NCBI RefSeq assembly: GCF_003432075.1
Contig: NZ_QWBU01000006.1
Span: 206,381 to 270,380 of the forward strand
Length of the DNA stretch: 64,000 nt
Direction of reading: 5' to 3'
From: Shinella sp. WSJ-2
GTDB taxonomy: Bacteria > Pseudomonadota > Alphaproteobacteria > Rhizobiales > Rhizobiaceae
Shown one piece after another: positions 46,401-53,698 of the stretch (positions are counted from its first letter, which is position 1; every line of letters begins with the position of its first letter). The notes below the pieces were generated by a model. It ran no database searches and had not been told where the DNA came from. It saw nothing but the letters and a program-made list of their open reading frames with translations. A program made the position numbers and the translations under genes.

Positions 46401-46833
46401 GTGCCAGCTCCAGCGCACCGGACATGATCGATGCTTCGATAGCGAAAAGGATGAAGGTGAAACTGGCATAGATCAGCGAGGTGAGCGTCGAGCCGATATA
46501 GCCGAAGCTCGCGCCGCGGGTGAGAAGATCGATGTCGACGCCGTGGCGGATGGCGTAGCGACTGATCGGCAGGCCGACGAGAAGGATCATCAGGCTCGCG
46601 ACGGCGATCGCGACGATGGCGTTCGTCGTGCCATAGGACATGGTAATCGCGCCTCCGATGGCTTCAAGCGCCAGGAAGGAGATTGCGCCGATAGCGGTCT
46701 GCGAGATGCGATCGGACGAGAAGCGCCGTGCGCTTTTCGCGGTGAAGCGCAGCGCATAGTCTTCCAGCGTCTGGTTGGCGACCCAGCGATTGTATTCGCG
46801 GCGGATCGGAATGATGCGCTGGCGTGCGGCCAT
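43453..46833 (-). CDS. NCS1 permease-like sensor histidine kinase with C-terminal receiver
   Basis: 1126 aa. Residues ~20-490 look like a complete NCS1 (cytosine/purine/allantoin permease) core of about twelve membrane helices, for example QTAIGAISFLALEAIGGAI, VTQPFWIVLNILPFVF and INVMNAYAGSLAWSNFF. Residues ~503-540 hold eight Cys (CSIC, CSLCC, CHDLC), probably a cytoplasmic zinc site. Two more helices follow. Then come HisKA with His686 (GLSHELRTPLNAVLGY), HATPase (NLISNALKF, GLGLGLTITRLL), a receiver with Asp in FLIDISMPDMNG, and a C-terminal extension. ATG 46833 has AGGA upstream; ATGs at 46875 and 46947 are alternatives. A transporter fused to a kinase suggests that substrate binding or flux is sensed; urea or a purine degradation product is the contextual guess. 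Confidence 0.88.
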   Translation of the reverse strand: MAARQRIIPIRREYNRWVANQTLEDYALRFTAKSARRFSSDRISQTAIGAISFLALEAIGGAITMSYGTTNAIVAIAVASLMILLVGLPISRYAIRHGVDIDLLTRGASFGYIGSTLTSLIYASFTFILFAIEASIMSGALELALGVPLWIGYIISAVMVIPLVTHGVQLISRFQLVTQPFWIVLNILPFVFIAFADWEKVGAWLAYSGLHHASGPPGTYAPFNLVEFGAASAVIFALMAQIGEQVDFLRFLPPDGQRKLHHRIAVFLAGSGWVIVGAPKLIAGSFLVVLALSSGVPSTRAADPAQMYYTAFGYMLPWDMAALLLMVAFVVVSQLKINVMNAYAGSLAWSNFFSRLTHSHPGRVIWLVFNVAIALLLMELGIYRLLEETLGVFSIVAMAWLCTISADLFINKPLGLSPEGIEFKRAHLYDINPVGLGAMTLSTVVALTAHFGALGEIPASLAPYIAAAVAFLASPAIAWATGGKYYLARKPRKSWALQHSITCSICEHPFEPEDMAWCPAYAGPICSLCCSLDSRCHDLCKPKARFNAQMAGVAKTLLPEPVTAALSTRLGRYGVATVLSIAGIGIILAMIAHQVGTHSPETASVVERTIAVVFFVFAVVAGVVCWFYVLAHDSRVVAEEESSRQTTLLLKEITAHKKTDAALQQAKETAEAANRAKSRYVVGLSHELRTPLNAVLGYAQVLERDESIPPQRQGAIRVIKRSADHLSGLIDGLLDISKIEAGKLQVYSNEIHIHDFLDQIVDMFRPQAQAKGIAFEHTRPAGLPHYVRTDEKRLRQILVNLISNALKFTDQGSIRLDVAYRSQVATFTVTDSGRGILEKDLPRIFEPFQRGDAEHGRMPGLGLGLTITRLLTQTLGGEISVKSERGKGTEFRVRLMLSAVDRPTAAQDAMRRIKGYAGRRRIVLVVDDNADHRNLMEEVLRPLDFTTLTAKGGADCLALVDDLKPDLFLIDISMPDMNGWELVAQLRALGQPGAIIMLSANIGDGTVASAQNGHNDTLAKPVDLRQLTDKLALRMGLEWIYHDAGKPNAPEKSSIVKPAENHVQELIRLGEIGYVRGIEAKLAEIARTPEHQPFTEAVRTYVQVFDLAGYDTFLKTLDRQEGAAGE

Positions 46834-46947
46834 CGTGTCCTGCTGTTCCCATCGCCGTTTGCCGGCTGTCTCCATGGTTCGTAACACAGATGGGCCGGCA
46901 CCGAAATTGTTGCGATGCCACAAATGCTTCCTGCTTAACCCCGGCAT

Positions 46948-46955
46948 CTACGTAG
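46948..46955. promoter_or_regulatory. CTACGTAG palindrome in the sensor/urtA divergent gap
   Basis: CTACGTAG is a perfect palindrome 106 bp upstream of urtA, followed by AATGGCGTA. TACGTA cores are common in sites of NarL/LuxR-type response regulators, and the regulator encoded next to the sensor has such a domain. The rest of the 227-bp gap has no further clear site; an A7 run (about 47010-47016) lies closer to urtA. Confidence 0.35.
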
Positions 46956-47060
46956 AATGGCGTATGTGCGGCGCAACATGACAGGTCGATAGTCCCCTTC
47001 AGCAACGGCAAAAAAACCAATCCGCCGCGTTGCGGTCAAAAGAACAGAGGGGTTCAGACC

Positions 47061-48353
47061 ATGTCCATCAAGGCACGCGCCACCGGCGCATTGCTCGCAG
47101 CCATTCTCTCGACGACGGCCTTCCACGGCGCGTTCGCCGCCGACGACACGATCAAGGTCGGCATCCTGCATTCGCTCTCCGGCACCATGGCGATTTCCGA
47201 GACCACGCTCAAGGACGCGATGCTGATGCTCATCGAGGAGCAGAACAAGAAGGGCGGCCTTCTCGGCAAGAAGCTCGAAGCCGTGGTCGTCGATCCGGCC
47301 TCCGACTGGCCGCTCTTTGCCGAAAAGGCGCGCGAACTCGTTTCTGTCGACAAGGTTTCGGCCGTCTTCGGCTGCTGGACCTCGGTGTCGCGCAAATCGG
47401 TCCTGCCGGTATTCGAAGAACTGAACTCTATCCTCTTCTACCCCGTCCAATACGAGGGCGAGGAAAGCCAGCGCAACGTCTTCTACACGGGGGCAGCCCC
47501 GAACCAGCAGGCGATTCCGGCCGTCGATTATCTCGCCGAGAACGAGGGCGTCGAACGCTGGGTTCTCGCCGGCACGGACTATGTCTATCCGCGCACGACC
47601 AACAAGATCCTTGAAGCCTATCTGATCTCCAAAGGCGTGAAGCCCGAGGATATCATGATCAACTACACGCCGTTCGGCCATTCCGACTGGCAGACGATCG
47701 TCTCCGACATCAAGAAGTTCGGCTCGGCCGGCAAGAAGACGGCCGTCGTCTCGACCATCAACGGCGACGCCAACGTGCCCTTCTACAAGGAACTCGGCAA
47801 CCAGGGCGTCAAGGCCGAGGATATCCCGGTCGTCGCCTTCTCGGTGGGTGAAGAAGAACTTGCCGGCCTCGATACAACGCCGCTGGTCGGCCATCTCGCG
47901 GCCTGGAACTATTTCCAGTCCGTCGACAACCCGGCAAACGCAGAGTTCATCAAAACGTGGAAGGCCTTCACCAAGAACGACAAGCGCGTCACCAACGACC
48001 CGATGGAAGCCCACTATATCGGCTTCAACATGTGGCTGAAGGCCGTCGAAAAGGCCGGCACCACGGATACCGACGCCGTACTCGACGCGATGATCGGCGT
48101 TTCCGTGCCGAACCTCTCGGGCGGCTACTCCACCATGATGCCGAACCACCATATCACCAAGCCGGTGCTGATCGGTGAAATCCAGGCCGACGGCCAGTTC
48201 GAGACCGTCTGGGAAACGCCCGGCCTTGTGGTCGGCGACGAATGGTCCGATTACCTGCCGGACTCCAAGGACCTGATCGCCGATTGGCGCAAGCCGCTCG
48301 AATGCGGCAACTTCAACGTCGCCACTGGCAAGTGCGGCGGCAAGGGCTCCTGA
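47061..48353 (+). CDS. urtA: Urea ABC transporter substrate-binding protein UrtA
   Basis: 430 aa. The signal peptide (GALLAAILSTTAFHGAFA) is followed by the UrtA pattern DDTIKVGILHSLSGTMAISE, FGCWTSVSRKSVLPVFEEL, LFYPVQYEGEE and VYPRTTNKILEAYL. The close match of the Trp-Thr-Ser and Tyr-Pro-Val-Gln segments separates it from amino-acid LivK proteins. AGAGGGG precedes the ATG. It opens the urtABCDE operon and binds urea (or short amides) in the periplasm. Confidence 0.93.
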   Translation: MSIKARATGALLAAILSTTAFHGAFAADDTIKVGILHSLSGTMAISETTLKDAMLMLIEEQNKKGGLLGKKLEAVVVDPASDWPLFAEKARELVSVDKVSAVFGCWTSVSRKSVLPVFEELNSILFYPVQYEGEESQRNVFYTGAAPNQQAIPAVDYLAENEGVERWVLAGTDYVYPRTTNKILEAYLISKGVKPEDIMINYTPFGHSDWQTIVSDIKKFGSAGKKTAVVSTINGDANVPFYKELGNQGVKAEDIPVVAFSVGEEELAGLDTTPLVGHLAAWNYFQSVDNPANAEFIKTWKAFTKNDKRVTNDPMEAHYIGFNMWLKAVEKAGTTDTDAVLDAMIGVSVPNLSGGYSTMMPNHHITKPVLIGEIQADGQFETVWETPGLVVGDEWSDYLPDSKDLIADWRKPLECGNFNVATGKCGGKGS

Positions 48354-48403
48354 TAGCGCTCGGTCACGGCTGCCGCGTCGCTCCTTCGCGGCGGCACGAC
48401 CTC

Positions 48404-48432
48404 GCATCCCGGCGCTGGGGCCGCCGGGATGC
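48404..48432 (+). other. Stem-loop between urtA and urtB
   Basis: GCATCCCGGCG (48404-48414), a 7-nt loop, CGCCGGGATGC (48422-48432): a perfect 11-bp stem 27 bp before the urtB start, without a T-run. A weaker stem (GCTGCCGCG/CGCGGCGGC, about 48369-48395) precedes it. Together they probably stabilise urtA mRNA and reduce readthrough. Confidence 0.6.
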
Positions 48433-48458
48433 ATCCCTTTCTCGTTCGAGGACGTGAC

Positions 48459-50090
48459 ATGCACGCGCGGCTCATCCATCGTTTCCTGCAATGCCTGCTC
48501 GTCGCCTTCTGCCTTGTCGTGACGCTCTTTGCGACCGATCTCAGGGCGGCCGACGACCTACGCGCCATGATCAATGCGCTTGGTGGGGGCAGTTTCCAGG
48601 AAAACCAGAAGCAGGTTGAGGCGCTTGCCAAGACCGGCGATCCGAGGGTCGTGCCGGCGCTCAAAGCGCTCTCCGAGGGCGATCTCTACCAGCGCAAGGC
48701 TGACGGCATCGTCTTAATCGTCAAACCCGCCGGTTCCAATCTCAAGCTGATTGATGCCCTGACGGGCGATGCGGCCGGCGAGGGCGAAAAAGCGGCGCTC
48801 GAAAAGATCAAGGTCAACAACGGCCTGCGGCGTGTCATTCGCGCGGCCCTCGGCAGTCTGACGCTGATGAGCCCGGATGCAAGTGTGCGTCTGCAGGCCG
48901 CAAGCACCATTCTGCGCACGCCCTCGGCCGATGCGCTTGAAGGCCTGGATGCCGCACTGGCCGCGGAAACGGACGGTGCCGTCAAGGCCGTGCTCGAAAA
49001 GGCCCGCGCTGCGTCCGTCCTCGTTTCGGACCGGCCCGTGGACGAAAAGAAGGCGGCAATCGCCACGGTCGTGCAGACCGGCGGCCGGGATTCTCTCTCG
49101 CTGCTGTCCGGAGCGCTGTCGTCTGCCGATGAAAGCCTGCGTCCCGATATCGAGACCGGCATCCAGCAGATCGAAGACCAGCTGGCGCTCTGGGCTGCCG
49201 GACAGAATATCTGGTACGGCCTATCACTGGGTTCGGTGCTGCTGCTTGCGGCCATCGGCCTTGCCATCACCTTCGGCGTGATGGGCATCATCAACATGGC
49301 ACACGGCGAGATGGTCATGCTCGGCGCCTACACGACCTTCGTCGTGCAGCAGGTCATCCGTGACTCCTATCCCGGCCTGTTCGACTGGTCGCTTGCCATC
49401 GCCCTTCCGCTCGCCTTTCTCGTTACCGGCGCTGTCGGCCTTGTCATGGAGCGCGGGATCATCCGATTCCTCTACGGTCGCCCGCTCGAAACGCTTCTCG
49501 CCACCTGGGGCGTCTCGCTCATCCTCCAGCAGGCCGTACGCTCCATCTTCGGTCCCACCAACCAGGAAGTCGGCAATCCCTCGTGGATGTCCGGTGCTTT
49601 CGATCTCGGCGGCCTGACGATCACCTGGAATCGTATGTGGATCATCGTCTTTTCGCTTGCCGTCTTCGCCTTTCTGCTCTTCCTGCTCAAGAAAACGCCG
49701 ATGGGCCTGCAGATGCGTGCCGTCACGCAGAACCGCCGCATGGCCTCCTCCATGGGCATCCGGACGCCCTGGGTCGATGCGCTGACCTTCGCTCTCGGTT
49801 CGGGCATTGCAGGCGTCGCCGGCGTCGCACTGAGCCAGATCGACAACGTGTCGCCGAACCTTGGCCAGGGCTATATCATCGACAGCTTCATGGTTGTGGT
49901 CTTCGGCGGCGTCGGCAATCTCTGGGGCACACTGGTCGGCGCCTTCACGCTTGGTATTCTCAACAAGTTCCTGGAGCCCTATGCCGGCGCGGTACTCGGA
50001 AAAATCCTCGTGCTCGTGCTGATCATCCTTTTCATCCAGAAGCGGCCGCGCGGGCTCTTCGCACTCAAGGGCAGGGCGGTAGAAGCATGA
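48459..50090 (+). CDS. urtB: Urea ABC transporter permease UrtB
   Basis: 543 aa. A cleavable-looking N-terminal signal and a soluble helical region (residues ~30-250) precede the LivH-like permease. This long N-terminus distinguishes UrtB from LivH. The permease part carries FGVMGIINMAHGEMVMLGAY and WGVSLILQQAVRSIFGPTN. SQIDNVSPNLGQGYIIDSFM lies near the end. GAGG precedes ATG 48459, preferred over ATG 48429, which lies in the hairpin. It overlaps urtC by 4 bp. Confidence 0.93.
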   Translation: MHARLIHRFLQCLLVAFCLVVTLFATDLRAADDLRAMINALGGGSFQENQKQVEALAKTGDPRVVPALKALSEGDLYQRKADGIVLIVKPAGSNLKLIDALTGDAAGEGEKAALEKIKVNNGLRRVIRAALGSLTLMSPDASVRLQAASTILRTPSADALEGLDAALAAETDGAVKAVLEKARAASVLVSDRPVDEKKAAIATVVQTGGRDSLSLLSGALSSADESLRPDIETGIQQIEDQLALWAAGQNIWYGLSLGSVLLLAAIGLAITFGVMGIINMAHGEMVMLGAYTTFVVQQVIRDSYPGLFDWSLAIALPLAFLVTGAVGLVMERGIIRFLYGRPLETLLATWGVSLILQQAVRSIFGPTNQEVGNPSWMSGAFDLGGLTITWNRMWIIVFSLAVFAFLLFLLKKTPMGLQMRAVTQNRRMASSMGIRTPWVDALTFALGSGIAGVAGVALSQIDNVSPNLGQGYIIDSFMVVVFGGVGNLWGTLVGAFTLGILNKFLEPYAGAVLGKILVLVLIILFIQKRPRGLFALKGRAVEA

Positions 50091-51247
50091 TCAGCTCGTT
50101 CATCCTCAAGGCGCTCGATCGCAACATCGTCATCGCCGTTGCACTCCTGCTTGCGATCGCGGCCCTCGTTCCGGCGCTTAACCTGCTCACGTCGCCGGAT
50201 CATCCGCTCCACGTGCCGACTTACATCGTCTCGCTGTTCGGCAAGTACCTCACCTATGCCCTTCTGGCATTGGCGCTCGACCTTGTCTGGGGCTTCTGCG
50301 GCATTCTCTCGCTCGGTCACGCGGCCTTTTTCGCGCTCGGCGGCTATGCCATGGGCATGTACCTCATGCGCCAGATCGGTGCGCGCGGTTCCTACGGCGA
50401 TCCGTTGCTGCCGGATTTCATGGTTTTCCTCAACTGGAAGGAACTGCCGTGGTTCTGGTACGGCTTCGACATGTTTTGGTTCGCCGCGCTTGTAGCGGTG
50501 CTTGTGCCTGGCCTGCTCGCCTTCATCTTCGGCTGGTTCGCCTTCCGCTCGCGCGTCAACGGCGTCTATCTGTCGATCATCACCCAGGCGATGACCTTTG
50601 CCCTGCTGCTCGCCTTCTTCCGCAACGACATGGGCTTCGGCGGCAACAACGGCCTCACCGACTTCAAGGATATCATGGGCTTCAACATCCAGTCGAATGG
50701 CACGCGTTCCGCGCTGTTTGCCACTTCCGCCATCGCGCTTGCCGTATCGCTCATCATCGCATCGGGCATCGTGCGTTCGAAATACGGAAAGATTCTCGTC
50801 GGTGTGCGCGATGCTGAAAGCCGCACGCGCTTCCTCGGTTACCGCGTCGAACACATGAAGCTCTTCGCCTTCGTGGTTTCGGCCATGATGGCGGGCGTCG
50901 CGGGTGCACTCTATGTGCCGCAGGTCGGCATCATCAATCCCGGTGAATTCGATCCTGCGAACTCCATCGAGGTCGTTATCTGGACGGCAGTCGGCGGCCG
51001 GGGCACGCTGATCGGTCCGATCGTCGGCGCCATCCTCGTCAATGGCGGCAAGAGCATCTTCACCGCCGCCTTCCCGGAATTCTGGCTCTTCGCGTTGGGC
51101 GGCCTCTTCGTGCTTGTCACGCTGTTCCTGCCCAAGGGCATCGTCGGCACGGCGCGCCAGTTCATCGAGCGGCGCAAGGACTATCGCAAGGCGAAAGCAG
51201 ACGAAGCGGCCCGCGCCTTCGCGGCAGAACCCCAGGCCGCGGAGTAA
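50087..51247 (+). CDS. urtC: Urea ABC transporter permease UrtC
   Basis: 386 aa, LivM-like, with about ten hydrophobic segments. YALLALALDLVWGFCGILSL, GHAAFFALGGYAMGMYL, FFRNDMGFGGNNGLTDFKDI and EVVIWTAVGGRGTLIGPIVG follow the family order. The start ATGA overlaps the urtB stop. A longer open frame upstream is only the shadow of urtB. Confidence 0.93.
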   Translation: MISSFILKALDRNIVIAVALLLAIAALVPALNLLTSPDHPLHVPTYIVSLFGKYLTYALLALALDLVWGFCGILSLGHAAFFALGGYAMGMYLMRQIGARGSYGDPLLPDFMVFLNWKELPWFWYGFDMFWFAALVAVLVPGLLAFIFGWFAFRSRVNGVYLSIITQAMTFALLLAFFRNDMGFGGNNGLTDFKDIMGFNIQSNGTRSALFATSAIALAVSLIIASGIVRSKYGKILVGVRDAESRTRFLGYRVEHMKLFAFVVSAMMAGVAGALYVPQVGIINPGEFDPANSIEVVIWTAVGGRGTLIGPIVGAILVNGGKSIFTAAFPEFWLFALGGLFVLVTLFLPKGIVGTARQFIERRKDYRKAKADEAARAFAAEPQAAE

Positions 51248-51252
51248 GAGGC

Positions 51253-52017
51253 ATGAATACGCTCGCAAGCAACGCAAAGCCCACCAGCATCCTCTATCTT
51301 GACGGCGTCTCCGTCTCCTTCGATGGTTTCAGGGCGTTGAATTCACTGTCGTTCGTCATCGAACCCGGCGAGCTTCGCGCCATCATCGGCCCGAACGGTG
51401 CCGGCAAGACCACGATGATGGACATCATCACCGGAAAGACCCGGCCGGACGCAGGTGAGGTTTTCTTCAAGGGCACGATCGATCTGACGCAGAAGGACGA
51501 GGCGGAAATCGCCCAGCTCGGTATCGGCCGCAAGTTTCAGAAGCCGACGGTCTTTGAAAGCCACACGGTCTGGGACAATCTGGAGCTGGCGCTCAACCGC
51601 AATCGCGGCGTTTTCTCGACGCTGTTCTATCGTCTGACAGTCGAGGACAGCTCGCGCATCGAGGAAATCCTCTCGACGGTCCGGCTCGCCGACCGAAGGG
51701 ATGTCCTCGCCGCCAATCTCAGCCATGGGCAGAAGCAGTGGCTGGAGATAGGCATGCTGCTCGCGCAGGATCCGGAACTGCTATTGGTCGACGAGCCCGT
51801 GGCCGGAATGACCGATGCGGAGACGGCGGAAACCGCGATCCTGCTCAAAGAAATCGCCAAGACTCGCTCTGTCGTCGTCGTCGAGCACGACATGGGCTTC
51901 ATCCGTGACCTGGGCGTTAAGGTAACCTGCCTGGCCGAGGGTTCCGTTCTGGCGGAAGGCTCGATCGACTTCGTCAGCGCCGACCAGAGGGTCATCGAAA
52001 ACTATCTGGGGAGATGA
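51253..52017 (+). CDS. urtD: Urea ABC transporter ATP-binding protein UrtD
   Basis: 254 aa, LivG-like. Walker A is GPNGAGKTT, the signature is LSHGQKQWLEIGMLL (with the LSHGQ variant usual in UrtD), Walker B is LLLVDEPVAGMT, and the switch is VVEHDMGF. It starts 5 bp after urtC with AAGAGG upstream. Confidence 0.93.
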   Translation: MNTLASNAKPTSILYLDGVSVSFDGFRALNSLSFVIEPGELRAIIGPNGAGKTTMMDIITGKTRPDAGEVFFKGTIDLTQKDEAEIAQLGIGRKFQKPTVFESHTVWDNLELALNRNRGVFSTLFYRLTVEDSSRIEEILSTVRLADRRDVLAANLSHGQKQWLEIGMLLAQDPELLLVDEPVAGMTDAETAETAILLKEIAKTRSVVVVEHDMGFIRDLGVKVTCLAEGSVLAEGSIDFVSADQRVIENYLGR

Positions 52018-52021
52018 GACC

Positions 52022-52717
52022 ATGCTGACCGTCGAAAAGGCCAACCTGCATTACGGTGCCGCACAGGCGCTGCGCGGTATCTCGCTCAATGCGGAGATGG
52101 GTAGGATCACCTGCGTTCTTGGCCGAAACGGCGTCGGCAAGTCCAGTCTGCTGCGTGCCATCACCGGTCAGCACCCGCTGTCGTCGGGTGCCGTCACGTT
52201 CAATGACGTCAAGCTCAACGGCATGGCGCCCTATCGCCGTGCCAAGCAGGGCATCGGCTATGTACCCCAGGGCCGCGAAATTTTTCCGCTGCTCACGGTG
52301 AAGGAAAACCTCGAATCCGGTTATGCGCCCGTCAAGCGCTCGGACCGCTTCATTCCGAACGAGATATTCAGCCTGTTCCCCGTGCTGCAATCCATGCTGG
52401 GCCGGCGCGGCGGCGACCTCTCGGGCGGTCAGCAGCAGCAGCTCGCCATCGGTCGCGCGCTCGTCACGCGACCGAAAATCCTCGTGCTCGACGAGCCGAC
52501 CGAGGGCATTCAGCCATCGATCATCAAGGATATCGGCCGGGCGATCAAATATCTTCGCGATTCCACCGGCATGGCCATCCTGCTCGTCGAGCAATATCTC
52601 GATTTTTGTCGAGAGCTGGCGGACTATGTTTACATAATGGACCGCGGCGAGATCGTACATGAGGGTGCTGCCGAAACGCTGGACATGCCCGAGGTGCGCC
52701 GACATCTGACCGTATGA
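52022..52717 (+). CDS. urtE: Urea ABC transporter ATP-binding protein UrtE
   Basis: 231 aa, LivF-like. Walker A is GRNGVGKSS, the signature is LSGGQQQQLAIGRAL, Walker B is ILVLDEPTEGIQPS, and the switch is LLVEQYLDF. It is the last urt gene. No urease or urea carboxylase gene follows in the window, so the urea-degrading enzymes must lie elsewhere. Confidence 0.93.
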   Translation: MLTVEKANLHYGAAQALRGISLNAEMGRITCVLGRNGVGKSSLLRAITGQHPLSSGAVTFNDVKLNGMAPYRRAKQGIGYVPQGREIFPLLTVKENLESGYAPVKRSDRFIPNEIFSLFPVLQSMLGRRGGDLSGGQQQQLAIGRALVTRPKILVLDEPTEGIQPSIIKDIGRAIKYLRDSTGMAILLVEQYLDFCRELADYVYIMDRGEIVHEGAAETLDMPEVRRHLTV

Positions 52718-53123
52718 CATGGGCCGCGGCCGACTGGATAGGTTTACATCGATAGTGAGCGACGACGCGCCGCCAAAGACACCCAGCAAGCCGTCGGCTG
52801 ATTCAATACCAACACCACCGTCTCAAGGTTGAATTTTGACCTCTAACGTTCTCCACGGCTCGTTAGCAACCAAGGTGGAAGTATCCACGCGGTCTAATCC
52901 CTATTTCTTGCTACGGGAAAACGTTTCAAAATCGTTCGATAATCGACAGCACACTTTGGAGCACGCGAGCTCCCAGCTGCCAGAGAGGCGGAAACTTTCT
53001 TCCGGATTGGCACTACGGGTGACAAGACCGTAACAAGAAGAACTTGTCTAAGCGCGCCAATTTCTTCGTTTAAGCTGATGGTTTCCGCAGGCATGTTTCA
53101 ACGCGCCTCAAAGGGATCGTGTA
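52718..53123. other. 406-bp intergenic region without a recognisable gene
   Basis: No convincing coding frame, tRNA or strong terminator is visible. The stretch is less GC-rich than its neighbours and contains an AAACGTTT palindrome (about 52918-52925) and ATCGTTCGAT (about 52931-52940). The stretch before 53124 should hold the promoter of the SDR/TPP operon. The LysR encoded at 62371 may act here, but no clear T-N11-A palindrome stands out. Confidence 0.4.
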
Positions 53124-53690
53124 ATGACGAACGCACTTGTCACGGGGGCGACGCGGGCTCCCGGACGCGCGATCGCCACGATGCTTGCAAAAGAAGGTTG
53201 GGAGGTGCACGCGCCTGGTCGTGATCGCATGGAACTCGGCGAGATGCGCAGTGAATATGCAGCCGTGCCGCCGGCTGTGGACTTGAGGGATCACGAATAT
53301 AAACCCGCCGTCGCGGAAGGGCTGGAACCCGATGTTTTCGTCCACGCAGCGCTCCGATGGTCGGAGGAGATCCACTTCCCGGGATTGGCGGAGGCCGACA
53401 TCGATACGGCGCTCGAAGTGGACCTATCGGCTACGCTGCCTATCGCCAGAGCCATCCTGCCTTTGTTGATCGAACGGCGCCGCGGAGCCTTCGGGATGCT
53501 TTCCATGGCGATGCGGACGCGAAAAGCGCGATCGACGGCTTTGCACGCGCCCTTACCGACGAAGTCCGGGACAGCGGATTTTTTGTCCACCATCTCTCTT
53601 CGGGAAAGCCGCCTTTCCGGCATTTGGGTTTGCAGCTCTCTCGTTGCTATCGGGGCCAACTTCTCAATCTCATATCATTGAACGATAGGA
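53124..53690 (+). pseudogene. Frameshifted short-chain dehydrogenase remnant
   Basis: The frame from ATG 53124 gives NALVTGATRAPGRAIATMLA (a Rossmann start in which GxxxGxG is altered), VDLRDHE and VFVHAALRWSEE, then the central helix DLSATLPIARAILPLLIERR. After about 53510 this frame turns to low-quality sequence. The +2-shifted frame then gives KSAIDGFARALTDEVRDSGF and FVHHLSSGKP, the expected continuation. The catalytic Tyr-x3-Lys region (YxASK) is missing apart from the Lys, so a frameshift with a small deletion has destroyed the active site. The 185-aa open frame may still be annotated as intact elsewhere. Confidence 0.6.
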
Positions 53691-53698
53691 ACATGACT

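Noticed and set aside
53357..53698. N-terminal extension of the TPP enzyme by over 100 residues
   Set aside because: The extension is the shifted frame of the decayed SDR gene. The TPP enzyme starts normally at MERNGGQLLVECL with a ribosome site.
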